From Acorus gramineus (lineage: Eukaryota > Streptophyta > Magnoliopsida > Acorales > Acoraceae), in contig JAUJYN010000040.1 of the NCBI GenBank assembly GCA_030737835.1, positions 910,810-974,809 on the forward strand: 64,000 nucleotides of DNA, written 5' to 3'. A program made the translations under genes and the position numbers. The notes beneath the pieces were generated by a model. It made no database searches. It saw only the letters and a list, made by a program, of their open reading frames with translations, and was not told the origin of the DNA. Below are positions 33,031-44,129 of the stretch, one piece after another. Position 1 is the stretch's first letter; each line of letters begins with the position of its first letter.

Positions 33031-33038
33031 TATAAATA
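33031..33038 (+). promoter_or_regulatory. Candidate TATA box for the PMD gene
   Basis: TATAAATA lies 92 bp inside the left end, in an AC-rich stretch followed by a CT-rich leader. Given the long distance to the start codon at 35288, one or more introns in the 5' untranslated region are likely. Confidence 0.45.
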
Positions 33039-35287
33039 TGCCTAAACTGAATATCTAAAGCCACCAACCACCATTTCATTTACCCCAAAACTCTCTCTTC
33101 ATTGTGTTTTCCCCTTCTCTCCTTCATAAAACACTCGACTGCTTCTCCTTGTCAAAAATTCATCATCGTCCCTGTGCCGCCGCCGCCGTCGTCCCGTGCC
33201 GCTGCCGTAGTTGTCCCTGTCCTCTTTCGTCGTCCCCGTCCGCCGATGTGGTTCCCTTGTCTTATCTACTCGGTATGGCCGTATGATCTTTTCTTCTTGC
33301 TCATCCACTCCCTCTAAATATCAACTTATGTTAACTACAATACCTTTCAAAGGATTTGTATGGTGATCCATTGATGATTATCATTGTTGTTAGTTTGTTA
33401 TTGTTCATAGGATAAGAAACTAGGGTTTTCAGAGTTTGGTTTAATGGGAAAAATGTTGTTGAATTGTTGAGTGAAAGTTGGGTGTTTGAGAGCATTTGTT
33501 CCATTACCTAGGTCTAAAAGAAATGTACAATCGAGGTATCGTGAGTCATCCCCTGCATATATCGTCATGAGTTTTTTTTTTTTTTTTTGCATCATACTGT
33601 GTGCTTTCTCTCTCTTTTCACAGCCTTGAATGTGTTGAAATCTTTGTTTGGATGTGAAGACCATCATCATATAAAGCTGTCTTATTATTGCATGATTTGA
33701 AGCAAAATATTTATATTATATGTAATGAATGGATGACCATTGTATGAAGTGCTGAACTCTGAGTCAGTAATAACTTGTTGGTGTTATGTACATGTGTCTG
33801 CGTTCTTGTAGAATAATTTAGAGAACATGAAGAAGCTAAGATGCTTCTTGATGTTTATGTCAGTTGTTAATTGGGATATTGAATGAATTCAATCATCGCT
33901 TAGAGTGAGCAATAATTACAAATTGTTGCTTTGTAAATTGTAACTGTGTATCAAATGTTCTTTGAGAACAATTGGGAAAATAAGAAGAAGCTGATTCGTA
34001 GATCTAATAATGACATAGATCAGTTTATTTCACACTATGAAGATAAGATTATTTCACACTTTAAAGCTAAGATGCATGCTCTCTTGGCATGGTGAGAAAT
34101 TAGGATTGTCATTGTTGTGAAAGAAATTCAGTTTTTCAGGTGTGTTGCGTGAAATAAAAAGAGAGAAAATGTGGGTTGTGAATGAAATTGGGGTTGTCAA
34201 ATAATTCTTTATAATTGGTATGGTTATAGATGGGGACTATCATTGTTGTTGTTGTGAAAGAATAGGGTTTTCAAAGCATTTGTTCTTGTCTAACCATATT
34301 TTATCATTGTGGATAAAAGAACATTGGTTTGTAATGGGACGTATCGAGAAATCATAGATAAAAATAGTAGGTTTATATATGAAATCTAGTCTCCTCATAT
34401 GCCTCTAGTCATCAGTGAGTGAATAGCAAAGAAAGAAAAAATGATTTTTGCATAAGCATGAACTAGGACAAGACAACCTGTTCCTACTAATGGTTTGATT
34501 TGGCTTTTGGGCTCTTTATATTGACATTATTTTTTTCAAGTTCATCTTAAGATTGAGATATTATTCAGTTTATTTTTTTGTATTTTTATCTTTTAATATA
34601 TGGGATTGTTTTTATCAGCATGTCATACATTTGTTAGCTTTGTTTTTAGTAGTATTTCGTGCACTATAAACCAAGTTAGCTTAGCCTATATAATTGTATG
34701 AAACATTGATTGTCATATAATATAATAACAAACCGATTGTATATTGTTATACATTTGAAAATGATGCGCAATGCATGACCACCAGATCTCTCTCTCATAT
34801 CTATACTTTGATTAAACTGCATTCTTTATGTATATTAAATTTAATTAGACTACAATTAGATGAGAAGTTGTATTTCTTTCTGATTAACACTACGTTTGGT
34901 ATAAAAACGTGTTCTTGGGCCTAGCTAGGCATGTCGTGTAAGGGAGGGGTGAGCATAGAAAAGTACATGAGATTAATCTCAGTATATAGTTGATGTATAA
35001 CAAGTATATATATTTATTAATATATATATTTATTAAAATACGCCAACTGTAGTTGACAATGATCACCTAATTATATACTTATAAATCTCCAATCTTTGAA
35101 TATGTTTCATTGTTGACATGGATATCCCGTTCCAATTTGTTGGAAATTTTATTTTTTTAGTTGCTTATTGTTTACTTAAGTCAATATATATGACCATTAT
35201 AACCATGTTTTATCATCGTTGAATGATGTGTTTGTGTAAGCAATCTCTTTGTTCATAGTTGGTAATGGTTTGAAAAAAATACACAGG

Positions 35288-37366
35288 ATGGCTCCTAAAC
35301 GTGTTCCACAAACTGCATCCCTTCGAAGACGTGTTTCAGAAAGATTGGCCAAAGATGCTCCTTCATCGTCAATAGTTCCATATCACGAAGAAGACGTCGC
35401 CCATGATAATGTTCTTGAATCTGAGGATGAGGTAGATGCACAGGAGGTGGCAGTGAGGGAAATTGAAAGACCAGATCCAGATTCTGACATAGATGAACTC
35501 AGTATAAAAGGTCCTTTCCCCGGTGGGCCCCAAACGAATGAACTTTTAGTGGACTATAGACATCATATCGCTTATCGTGTGTGGAATGGCAAGGTATGCA
35601 ATTGAAATTCTTATTTGGTCTATATTGATATGTTATAAAATTCAATGTTAATAATTTCATTTGATATATGATAAATCATATCGTGTAGGGCGATCGTTTA
35701 TTGCGATGTCGCCAACCTGCTAAAACACTCGAGAGTTGGGATTTGGAGAAGGAATCCCTCACATTTACTGATAGGTTGAAAGAAAGTGGGCTATGGCCCT
35801 TGAGAGCGTATTGCTTCAAAACCTTGAACAACCCATTAATTACAGCAATGGTTGAGCGGTGGCACCCCGAGACCAACTCATTTCACCTACCATTTGGGGA
35901 AATGACAGTGACACTTGATGATGTTGCCCAAATAGTTGGCATTCCTGTGATGGGAAAGGCTTTGCATGGGTACACAAACTTGACCATCACTGAAGCATCA
36001 AAGTTAATGAAGGACAATCTTGGTGTGCCACTAGTAAAAGCACAAGATGAGTTACGAGTGTACAATAGTAGTGCAGTTAGACTTGTGTGGTTAAGGGATC
36101 AGTTTGCATATAAGTCGGTTGGGTTGTCTAACGATCATATCGATTGCGCTGTTAGAGCGTACCTGCTCTTCTTGTTAGGATGTACATTGTTTAGTGATAA
36201 GACTGGCATCACTGTCCCTGTTGCATATCTCAATTTTTTGATAGAGATCTCGGATATTAGTTCATACGGATGGGGAGCGGGTGCACTTGCTCAACTCTAT
36301 CGACAACTAGGGATTGCATCTCGTGCAAAAGCGAAGCAAATATGTGGTTATCTCACACTTTTAGAGGTACTCATAGTGTTCAACATTATATGAATTTTTG
36401 TTTGAATGGTTGATTGATGCTAATAATTGTGATTTTTTTCATATTATCTTGTGCTATTTAGGTGTGGATCTACGAGCACCTCCCATTTTTGAGACCAGTG
36501 CCGGATCAAATGTACAATGAGCAAAACCCCCGATCGGATCGATGGAGACGTTACCGTCATGTACCTAGTTTGCAGAAGAATTCAATAGATGTAATTCGGG
36601 AGATCCTCGACATGGCGACAGTTGACCAGGTATTTCTTTTACATAATTTGTGATTTATGGGTAATGATTATATTATAATGGTTGCTCATCACTGTGTGTA
36701 GTTTGATTTCGATCCCTACCACTCTGTTCGTGATCGTAGACCGCTTGAGGAGTACGCCTTCTACAAGGGGTGTTTGTGTGTCCATCGTTTTTTCGAGCCA
36801 TATATGCCAGATCGAGTACTACGCCAACTAGGGCACGTTCAGACTATACCAAAACCACCAATCCGCCCTCTGGGAGTTGTTCGACGATCACGTGGTGCTA
36901 ATAGCTATAGGGCTGATTATGGGGGTTCAGTTGAGCAGCTAGAGCAATGGGAGGATCAGGTCATTAGCACAGCTACGAGGGGAGATCCATTACGTATACC
37001 GTGTGAATCAGTGACTGGGTACATGGAGTGGTTTGAGAGGATGAGTCACAGGTTTGTACAGAACCCTCAAAACAAGAAACTATCGCTCATGATGACCCCT
37101 GATGTCGACGTTAATGCGGTAATGTCTTACATCTAGAATATGCTATTTTTAATTCTGTCATTAGAGACTTGGTATTGAATGCCCTCTGATTTTTCCTATA
37201 GCGTACCATCGCTATTCGCCATCTGGAATTGATTTTGGTTAGGGGAACCACCATTTCGACAGCACAAAGAGTGGCTCGAGAGGTGATTCAGTATCTACAA
37301 GATGGCACACCTCCAGACGATGCAGCGACAACAGCTTGTAGGATGAAGAAAAGGCGGCATGACTGA
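35288..37366 (+). CDS. Plant mobile domain (PMD) protein, five coding exons, 577 aa
   Basis: Exons are 35288-35593, 35689-36366, 36462-36629, 36702-37118 and 37202-37366. All introns are GT-AG, 72-95 bp long, and all fall in phase 0, giving an unbroken 577-residue frame. The start ATG follows an ACACAG acceptor, so an upstream untranslated exon is likely. Residues 1-102 are basic then acidic and disordered-looking. The PMD core starts in exon 2: VERWHPETNSFHLPFGEMTV and DDVAQIVGIPVMGKAL (about 157-194), the hallmark of PF10536, followed by helical segments through about residue 520. The C-terminus is basic (RMKKRRHD). Host relatives (MAIN, MAIL1) act in the nucleus in silencing and genome stability; here the gene lies within a Mutator-like element, so a role in element control or escape from silencing is my inference. 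Confidence 0.88.
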
Positions 37367-37729
37367 CATTGATGCTTGTTTCCTTGAGTATTTTGTGATT
37401 TGAATGCATCATTTTGTACGTACAGGGTTCACCAACAATTAGAATCCTTTAAACAAGTTAAATGTATGTGATGTTCTAGTGTTATCGAATTATTGAGTAA
37501 TTATAAATGTGTGTGAAAGGTTCCAGTTTATTGGAGGGTTTTATGTATGTGAACGAATCAATTATAAATGTGTGTGAAATGCTCACATGTTGTCTTAAAG
37601 TATTCATAAGTGGTGTTAGTTCTCCAAATGGATAATAAAATCCCAAAATGTGCAGGTCAACGTACAAGTTTGTCAGGCAAATAAATCTAGACTTTATACG
37701 CATATCGTCAACCTGTGTGGTCGTTGGGC

Positions 37730-39410
37730 GACGTAAAAGTCCTAAACTTCAGGTCGACAAGTATTTATTGACTGAATGTACAAGTGGGTGACGAATAGTC
37801 AGTCAAACTGGAGATTTTTTAATGTGGATTTTTGAAACACCAGCTTGACAAAAGGTATGTCGATATATTATATAAGAGCTCGACCACTTCTCAGTCGAAC
37901 TGGGGTACAAAATGAGCAGATTAACCCAAAGAACGACCACTTCTCAGTCAACCCGAGCTTTGTTCGTCGACATCCCTTTCGGCGATCCTCGTTCGACAAA
38001 CCCTCTGTCGACCAAATGTATATCCGGATGACAAAAGCTCTGTCGACCTGGAGATTTTATACATTGGAATTTTGAAACACAGGTTCGACAAAAGCTTTGT
38101 CGAAATTCTTCAAATAGTTCGACAAGAAGAAAGTCGAACTGGACGTAAAACGAAGAGATCCTTCAACGGGTCAACGATGACATCTCAGTCAACCCGAGCA
38201 ATGTAAGTCGACTTTCTTTCCGACTATCGTCGTTCGAGAGACCTCTTGTCGACCCTATGTGTTTGAGGACGACTAAAATGCTGTCGACCTGGAGTTTTTT
38301 ACATTGGAATTTTGAAACAAGGGTTCGACAAAATATTTGTCGACCTTCTTGAAATAGGTCGACCACAGCAAAGTCGAACTAGACTTAAAACAAATACCTT
38401 CAACTGAAAAGAACGACGACTTCTCAGTCAACCCGAGTTTCGTACGTCGACTTCACTTTCGCCGACTTGCGTTCGACGGAACTATAGACGAACAGATCTA
38501 TAAGTGAGCGACGTACAGTCTGTCGACCAGAAGATTTGTGACTGTGATATTTTGAAACAGCCGTTCGACAAACGATTTGTCGATATAAAGTGTGACAGGT
38601 CGACTATAGGGAGGTCGAACTGGACTACAAAAATGGAGAGATCATTCGGACCAAAGACCGGCGCCTTCTCAGTCAACCCGAGCAATGTACGTCGACTTTC
38701 CTTCCGACTACCGTCGTTTGACAGACCTCTTGTCGACCCTATGTGTTTGAGGACGACTAAAATGCTGTCGACCTGGAGTTTTTTACATTGGATTTTTGAA
38801 ACACGGGTTCGACAAAATATTTGTCAACCTTCTTGAAATAGGTTGACCACAGCAAAGTCAAACTAGACTTAAAACAAATACCTTCAACCCAAAAGAACGA
38901 CGACTTCTCAGTCAACCCGAGTTTCGTACGTCGACTTCACTTTCGCCGACTTGCATTCGACGGACCTATAGACGAACAGATCTATAAGTGAGCGACGTAC
39001 AGTCTGTCGACCAGAAGATTTGTGACTGTGATATTTTGAAACAGCCGTTCGACAAACGGTTTGTCGATATAAAGTGTGACAGGTCGACTATAGGGAGGTC
39101 GAACTGGACTACAAAAATGGAGAGATCATTCGGACCAAAGACCGGCGCCTTCTCAGTCAACCCGAGCACTGTACGTCGACTTTGATTTCGGCGACCCTGG
39201 TCGACGGACCTTTAGTCGACCTCATGTATAAGTGGGCGACGACCATTCTGTCGACCTGGAGATTTTTTTCAAAGATTTGTGAAACAAATGTTCGACAGCG
39301 GGTTTGTCGATGAGTTTTATACCTACTCGACAGACATCCTGTCGTTCTGATGTGTTAGTAGGCGACTATTAGTCTGTCGACCTGGAGATTTTATAACTGT
39401 GGGTGAATTT
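37730..39410. repeat. Higher-order tandem array rich in GTCGAC, between convergent genes
   Basis: The landmark CTCAGTCAACCCGAG occurs at 37943, 38184, 38423, 38668, 38907 and 39152, a period of 239-245 bp. Units two apart match better than neighbours and are spaced exactly 484 bp (38184 to 38668, 38423 to 38907, 38668 to 39152), so the array is built from A-B dimers. Each unit carries several copies of GTCGAC or near variants and the phrase GTTCGACAAA. The palindromic word is present in both strands equally. The array lies between the stop codons of the two genes and could act as a terminator, transposase-binding or small-RNA region; none of these is shown by sequence alone. Confidence 0.88.
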
Positions 39411-39802
39411 TCAAAATCAATAACTTCAATGTATGTTGTATAAAATGAGAACACAATATGATAGAATATAAGACTATTTTATTTACTGTCTATGGTCATT
39501 TACATCAACACTTTCCCCATATCATTTCACACTTTCTATGCTAGGTACTAACAAGAGATATACATCACCACTGCACTACCTATTACATTGTCTATACAAA
39601 ATGAGCTTCAAGACATTTACATAATCAGTGGACTTCTCCTGTGAACATTGCCTATACAAAACGACATACCCTTATACATTTGCCTATACAAAATGATTCA
39701 CAATGGCAAATTTGTGTAAGTCTTACAAAAAATACGAAAGCTTACACTTTTTGGGTATTATGTGTGCACCATATACATTGAATGGACACATATGCTAGTG
39801 TC

Positions 39803-42430
39803 CTAATTAAGATCAATAACATCTACCACTGCTACATCAGTACCTGCAAGAGCCCTGAATCGATGCATCCTATCTTCGTATGGCATTACCCATGTACTCG
39901 CCGCATCAAGACGAAAACGATCCCACGTTCGGGCAGCTGGAGGTAGTGGAGCGTTTGATTTGAGCTCCAAACCGACGAAGTGACATCCACGAACGTAACC
40001 GATTGAGAGGATCCGATGAGAGCTGATTGGTGGGGGTGGATCTCTTAATGGGAAAAAGGTGAGACATTGAGATTTGGATATATGCACAACCACGACCTTA
40101 TAACATGAAGCTATCACAAACCCCATGTCTGGCATTGACATCCAATGCTCTTTGTCTGCAAAGGTCGATTGACAATGGAGAATGTTCTTCAACTCTTCAA
40201 CTCGACTCAACCCATATAACACCCTCATGTACATATCTGGATGTTGCTCAATCTCCAAAAGGAGATCGTTCCTCACATCTCTCCACCCTTCATTTCCCAT
40301 ACCCAAGAAAGATGCAACAACCCTAAAGCCACAATGACCATCCCCAATGACATCATATATGCTACTGATGAACGGGCTTAGGAATGGTGGGAATTCGGCC
40401 ATGCATTTCTCACCTTCGATGGCTCGATTCCGAAGAACCCTTCCCCTTTGCATAACCATCTTTGGTCGGTTGGGTTGTTTGGGATTTGATGCTTCTGAGG
40501 CTTGCATGGGAATAACTGGATCAACTGAATTTAATCTCTGCACCGACTGAAGGACATACTCAAAGCCACTAGGAGATCGTTTGGTTGATTCTTCCGCAAG
40601 GGCTTTAGCTCTTTTTTTCCCGCTCCTCTTTCGACCCTTTGTGTTCACCTTCACAACGGGCTCTAAAAGGAGAGTGGCAGTTGGGTCACTCAATTTTTTC
40701 AACACTTTCTTGATCTCCTTTTGTTGTATGATGTTTCCATCGGTGAAGCGTTTGAAAAGCATATCAATCTCCAGGCTAATATCGACCTCATCAGCGAAGT
40801 CCTCGATCAATGGTGTAATCCAAAGCTTTCGCCAAAATGGATGAATCTCTGAAATTGGTATGGTACCGCCATCTCGCCTGTATCCCGCGATCATATGGGC
40901 GCAAGGTAATCCACAGCTTGAGTACAAGGCATGATCACATATGCTCTCGCATTGATCTACTCCATCACTTGCACATATCTCCATATGCAACTTTTGAAGG
41001 GCATAAATGGAGACTACACCAACAAGATGTCGGAATAGATACCCTTGAAACATGTGTGGAATCTTTGTAAGACTCTCTTCGAAGGAAGCCCTGATATCAG
41101 AAATCTGCAACTCCAACAAATTGTGGATCATCTGCCACGAGCTCACAAAATTGTGAGTGGATGTTTGCAATGCCCTCTTCAGCTTTGAATGGTGACTTTC
41201 AACGCGGTTAGTTGATGTGTTACCAAGGTGCATTTGCCTATCGATCCAGGCGGTAACAAACCTTTCTCTGTGCTTGTCTAACCAAGTGGCATGAAGGTAT
41301 GACAATACATTTGGATATGCACGGTACTCATCTTCCAGAAGTTGCAATTTTCTATAGAAATCCGCCTCGGTGAATGACTTCATCACATCAGCCCAGGATC
41401 CCATGAATGCGTCCCATGTTTCTACATCAGAAAACTCTTTTCTACAATTTTTCACCACGTTCTTCGTAATGTGAACGCGACACAGGAGATTTACTGTCGA
41501 CGGAAAGACTACAGATATAGCCTTCATCAATCCAAGTTCGTGGTCAGTGATGATTACCTTTGGGGGGGTTGCACCATCAAATATTGAATTGAAGCACCCC
41601 ATCGCCCATGTGTAATTCTCTTCCTTTTCTGCACTCAAATACACAAAAGCAGCAGCAAAAGTCTTGCCTGTCGAAGTGACCCCCACTATCTCCAATAGTG
41701 GCATTCTATATCGGTTCGTCTTGTAAGTGCAGTCAATCATAAACACAATAGGAAATGCTTTCACTAGCTCGACAGATGTAGGATGAGCAAAAAAAATCTC
41801 TGACACGATCTCAACATCCTCTTGTGCTCGATGCCGCTCAATATACCCATGCTCGTAGATTAACTTCATCAATTGTTGCATATGTGTACGACCACAAGTC
41901 TCCTGGACCCTCAATTTTGCCCGAGCATTATATATGTTCTTTATTGAGCTAACATTGGCAGGATCTCTGTTCTTCAGGTGGGTCAGGATATCGCGAGGTC
42001 GCATACCACTCAATGACATCCCCTCTAACACAGTATATTCATCATCCATCAACTTCCCAGCGAATGAGTGACCCTCAAAGTAGGCAATGAGTGGATGATT
42101 ATGTAAACCACATAGAACTCTTAATAACCATCTTCCTGAATTTTCGATGGAGCGCAACTTGAAAGGACAACCACACTTCTTCGTACCAGTTTGGCGGCGC
42201 TTCTTTATTTTTTTCTTCTCGGTGTCTTCCAATCCAGTGTCTTTCTTGCTTGGATGATTGTCAAACTTACCCCCTCTTTCACATATGAGATCCACTCGGG
42301 CTGATCTACGAGAGTCTGCTTGATGCGACCGCCCAATGACTACAATGACTCCGATGTTTCTACCTACTCTTTTAACCCAATCAATTAGCTCCGCTCGATT
42401 GTCAAAGCTCTGAAACAATGACGAATTCAT
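39803..42430 (-). CDS. MULE transposase with C-terminal OTU-like cysteine protease domain, 875 aa
   Basis: One uninterrupted frame on the minus strand. The N-terminus (to about 120) resembles the FAR1/WRKY-GCM1-like DNA-binding region of MULE transposases, with C50, C86, C88 and a CGLHNHPL motif. The MULE transposase core holds the acidic triad candidates D233 (MIDCTYKTN), D296 (IITDHELGLM) and E411 (NRVESHHSKL). A SWIM-type zinc finger follows (C494, C498, then CGLPCAH at 506-512). After a basic linker (about 595-620), residues about 685-825 form an OTU-like protease: D697-G-H-C700 and H817 in GCHFVGLEL. It would cut at the element ends; the protease's substrate is unknown, possibly ubiquitin-like. 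An upstream exon in 42431-42660 cannot be excluded, but the ATG at 42430 gives a full domain set. Confidence 0.9.
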   Translation of the reverse strand: MNSSLFQSFDNRAELIDWVKRVGRNIGVIVVIGRSHQADSRRSARVDLICERGGKFDNHPSKKDTGLEDTEKKKIKKRRQTGTKKCGCPFKLRSIENSGRWLLRVLCGLHNHPLIAYFEGHSFAGKLMDDEYTVLEGMSLSGMRPRDILTHLKNRDPANVSSIKNIYNARAKLRVQETCGRTHMQQLMKLIYEHGYIERHRAQEDVEIVSEIFFAHPTSVELVKAFPIVFMIDCTYKTNRYRMPLLEIVGVTSTGKTFAAAFVYLSAEKEENYTWAMGCFNSIFDGATPPKVIITDHELGLMKAISVVFPSTVNLLCRVHITKNVVKNCRKEFSDVETWDAFMGSWADVMKSFTEADFYRKLQLLEDEYRAYPNVLSYLHATWLDKHRERFVTAWIDRQMHLGNTSTNRVESHHSKLKRALQTSTHNFVSSWQMIHNLLELQISDIRASFEESLTKIPHMFQGYLFRHLVGVVSIYALQKLHMEICASDGVDQCESICDHALYSSCGLPCAHMIAGYRRDGGTIPISEIHPFWRKLWITPLIEDFADEVDISLEIDMLFKRFTDGNIIQQKEIKKVLKKLSDPTATLLLEPVVKVNTKGRKRSGKKRAKALAEESTKRSPSGFEYVLQSVQRLNSVDPVIPMQASEASNPKQPNRPKMVMQRGRVLRNRAIEGEKCMAEFPPFLSPFISSIYDVIGDGHCGFRVVASFLGMGNEGWRDVRNDLLLEIEQHPDMYMRVLYGLSRVEELKNILHCQSTFADKEHWMSMPDMGFVIASCYKVVVVHISKSQCLTFFPLRDPPPPISSHRILSIGYVRGCHFVGLELKSNAPLPPAARTWDRFRLDAASTWVMPYEDRMHRFRALAGTDVAVVDVIDLN

Positions 42431-43459
42431 TTATATTCAGGTGACCAAGAAGTATCAAGAATCGCATATCTACAAATGGTTCTGTTGACATTACCAAGGA
42501 TGTAGAAAAATGCTCGGTGGTGTCAATGTTGGAGATCACCTCATTGGATATGGCCTCCCTCTCCTCTTGCATGGACACCTCAACATCTTCAACAATAGGC
42601 ATTACATACTTTTGCAATTGTAATAAAACATAGGCCGTCATGTACTTGTATTTTTTCAATATAGAAAAAATAAAGATTAGGAGATATAAAGAAAAACCTC
42701 AGTGCCCATACTTCAAATTCCTGTGGTGTGTCTAGATATTGAATATATCAATATAAACCGTGTAACTCCAATTCCTATAAAAACATTTCGTTGAGAAATA
42801 ATTTAATACAAATGGTTAGTAAGGACATAAAATAAATTTAATGACTATAACTATAGCCAACCATCAACAAATAACCCTACAATCACCACCTTCCACACCA
42901 TGACCACAACACCACCACATATCCTTTAACAACAACCATCACCACCACCAACACTACAATGAACTACACATTACACACAAATGAATCACCCTCCAACACC
43001 ATCCCAACTACCACAACCCTACACCCTAAAAATACAGCCATTTTGGAACCCACAAACCCTAAACAAGCATCACCAATGCCAAAACACCATTGGCAACCAA
43101 ATTTTTTTAATAAAAAAGAGGATGAAGCATGGATACTCACCTAAGTGAAGGGTTTGGATTAGGGCATCGATTTATACAATAGAGAATCGTTGGATAGTTT
43201 GTGCAATGTCAATGGGAGGGTCGCCGGAGGGTGAATGGGCTTCCGACCGGTGCCGTCGATGGCGGACGTCGTGGTCGACGGCGAGGAAATGCACGGTGAG
43301 AGAGAGAGGAAATGGGTTTGGGGTTTTTCACTTCATTAGGTTGGTGGGAACAGAGAACTTTATTTTTGGGTTGGTGGGGAGAGGTGGTTGGTGTTTTCAG
43401 TGGCAAAGAATAAGGAGTGCATCTAATTTTTATTTTTATTTTAGGTTGGTGCTAATAGG
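42431..43459 (-). promoter_or_regulatory. 5' region of the transposase gene
   Basis: On the minus strand, a TTGTATAAATCG TATA-like word lies at about 43169-43180 and a strong donor-like CTTAG/GTGAGT at about 43138-43142. Together they suggest a short untranslated exon spliced toward 42430. The stretch 43206-43330 is GC-rich with GTCGACGG-like words. An 85-codon frame at 42402-42659 overlaps the start and could be an alternative first exon. Confidence 0.4.
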
Positions 43460-43487
43460 TAAATGGTGTGTGGGGATAGATGCCCCC
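43460..43487 (-). repeat. Right terminal inverted repeat
   Basis: Mirror of the left end: TAAATGGTGTGTGGGGATAG followed by ATGCCCCC, then the ATACTCCAA duplication. Confidence 0.92.
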
Positions 43488-44129
43488 ATACTCCAATGGC
43501 GGTATGGACGAAACAGCAACATCCACTCCAACTTGTGTCTGTAGGCACCTAGGTTGGACAATGGGTGAGATCCAAGCACAAGCATTGGAACCCATTAGGC
43601 GGGGCTGAGATATATTCTTGGCCTGTGCAACAGTAGATTGCGGCCTACTACACCCCGTCAGCTAGAGGTAGATGATAAAGGGGAGGACGTGGGATTTAAT
43701 TTTTTTTTTTTTTTTAAGATTGGTACCCCAAAGATTTAATCCCTTAACCTCCTTTATGGAAAGGGTGTGCTAACCAATTTTCTTAAAGCTCAATTTGCCA
43801 ACAGTCCCCCTTGAACCCCAACTTCCAACGTGCAACAAAATGGTGGTGGTTATCGATAAGTCGGAACCATCTGCCATCAACCGTCGCCAACTCCTCGGAA
43901 GAAGGAATCGAAGAGATAGTATGGCTTAAAGGACATCGTCATTTCAGTTGCAGTGGATTCACAGTCAGAGAAGACGCTACATCATGCAGCGAAGGAGACA
44001 TAGGAGTTTTAGTGCATCTTCTGATCATAAACAAATGGCATCGATACTAACCTCGGGGCACAACGGACGCAGAAGGTCCACCTCTAACAACTCTTTGGTA
44101 TATCGGAACCAGCCAATCTCTTCTACAGT
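43488..44129. other. No gene seen
   Basis: A T run at about 43698-43715 and short frames. The sequence continues on the other side of the hAT element at 45087 and seems to be part of an older repeat I cannot name. The last eight bases, TCTACAGT, are the hAT duplication. Confidence 0.4.

Larger units (their letters stand above)
32939..43487. mobile_element. Intact-ended Mutator-like element carrying a PMD gene and an OTU-fused transposase
   Basis: The element is bounded by a perfect 9-bp duplication, ATACTCCAA, at 32930-32938 and 43488-43496, the size expected for Mutator-like transposition. Its terminal inverted repeats are 28 bp with one mismatch and begin GGGGGCRTCTATCCCC. Inside are two convergent genes: a PMD protein gene (35288-37366, plus) and a MULE transposase with OTU-like C-terminus (39803-42430, minus). 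A tandem repeat array (37730-39410) separates their 3' ends. Both reading frames are open, and each gene's 5' region lies near its own terminal repeat, so the subterminal regions probably serve as promoters. The perfect duplication and open frames suggest a young, perhaps autonomous copy; activity itself is inference. Confidence 0.92.

Noticed and set aside
33099..33317. Short overlapping frames in the leader of the PMD gene
   Set aside because: CT-rich leader sequence gives open frames on both strands; the main start codon is in a downstream exon.
37730..39410. Regular repeats suggestive of a CRISPR array
   Set aside because: Units are about 240 bp with no short identical repeats separated by unique spacers, in a plant context.
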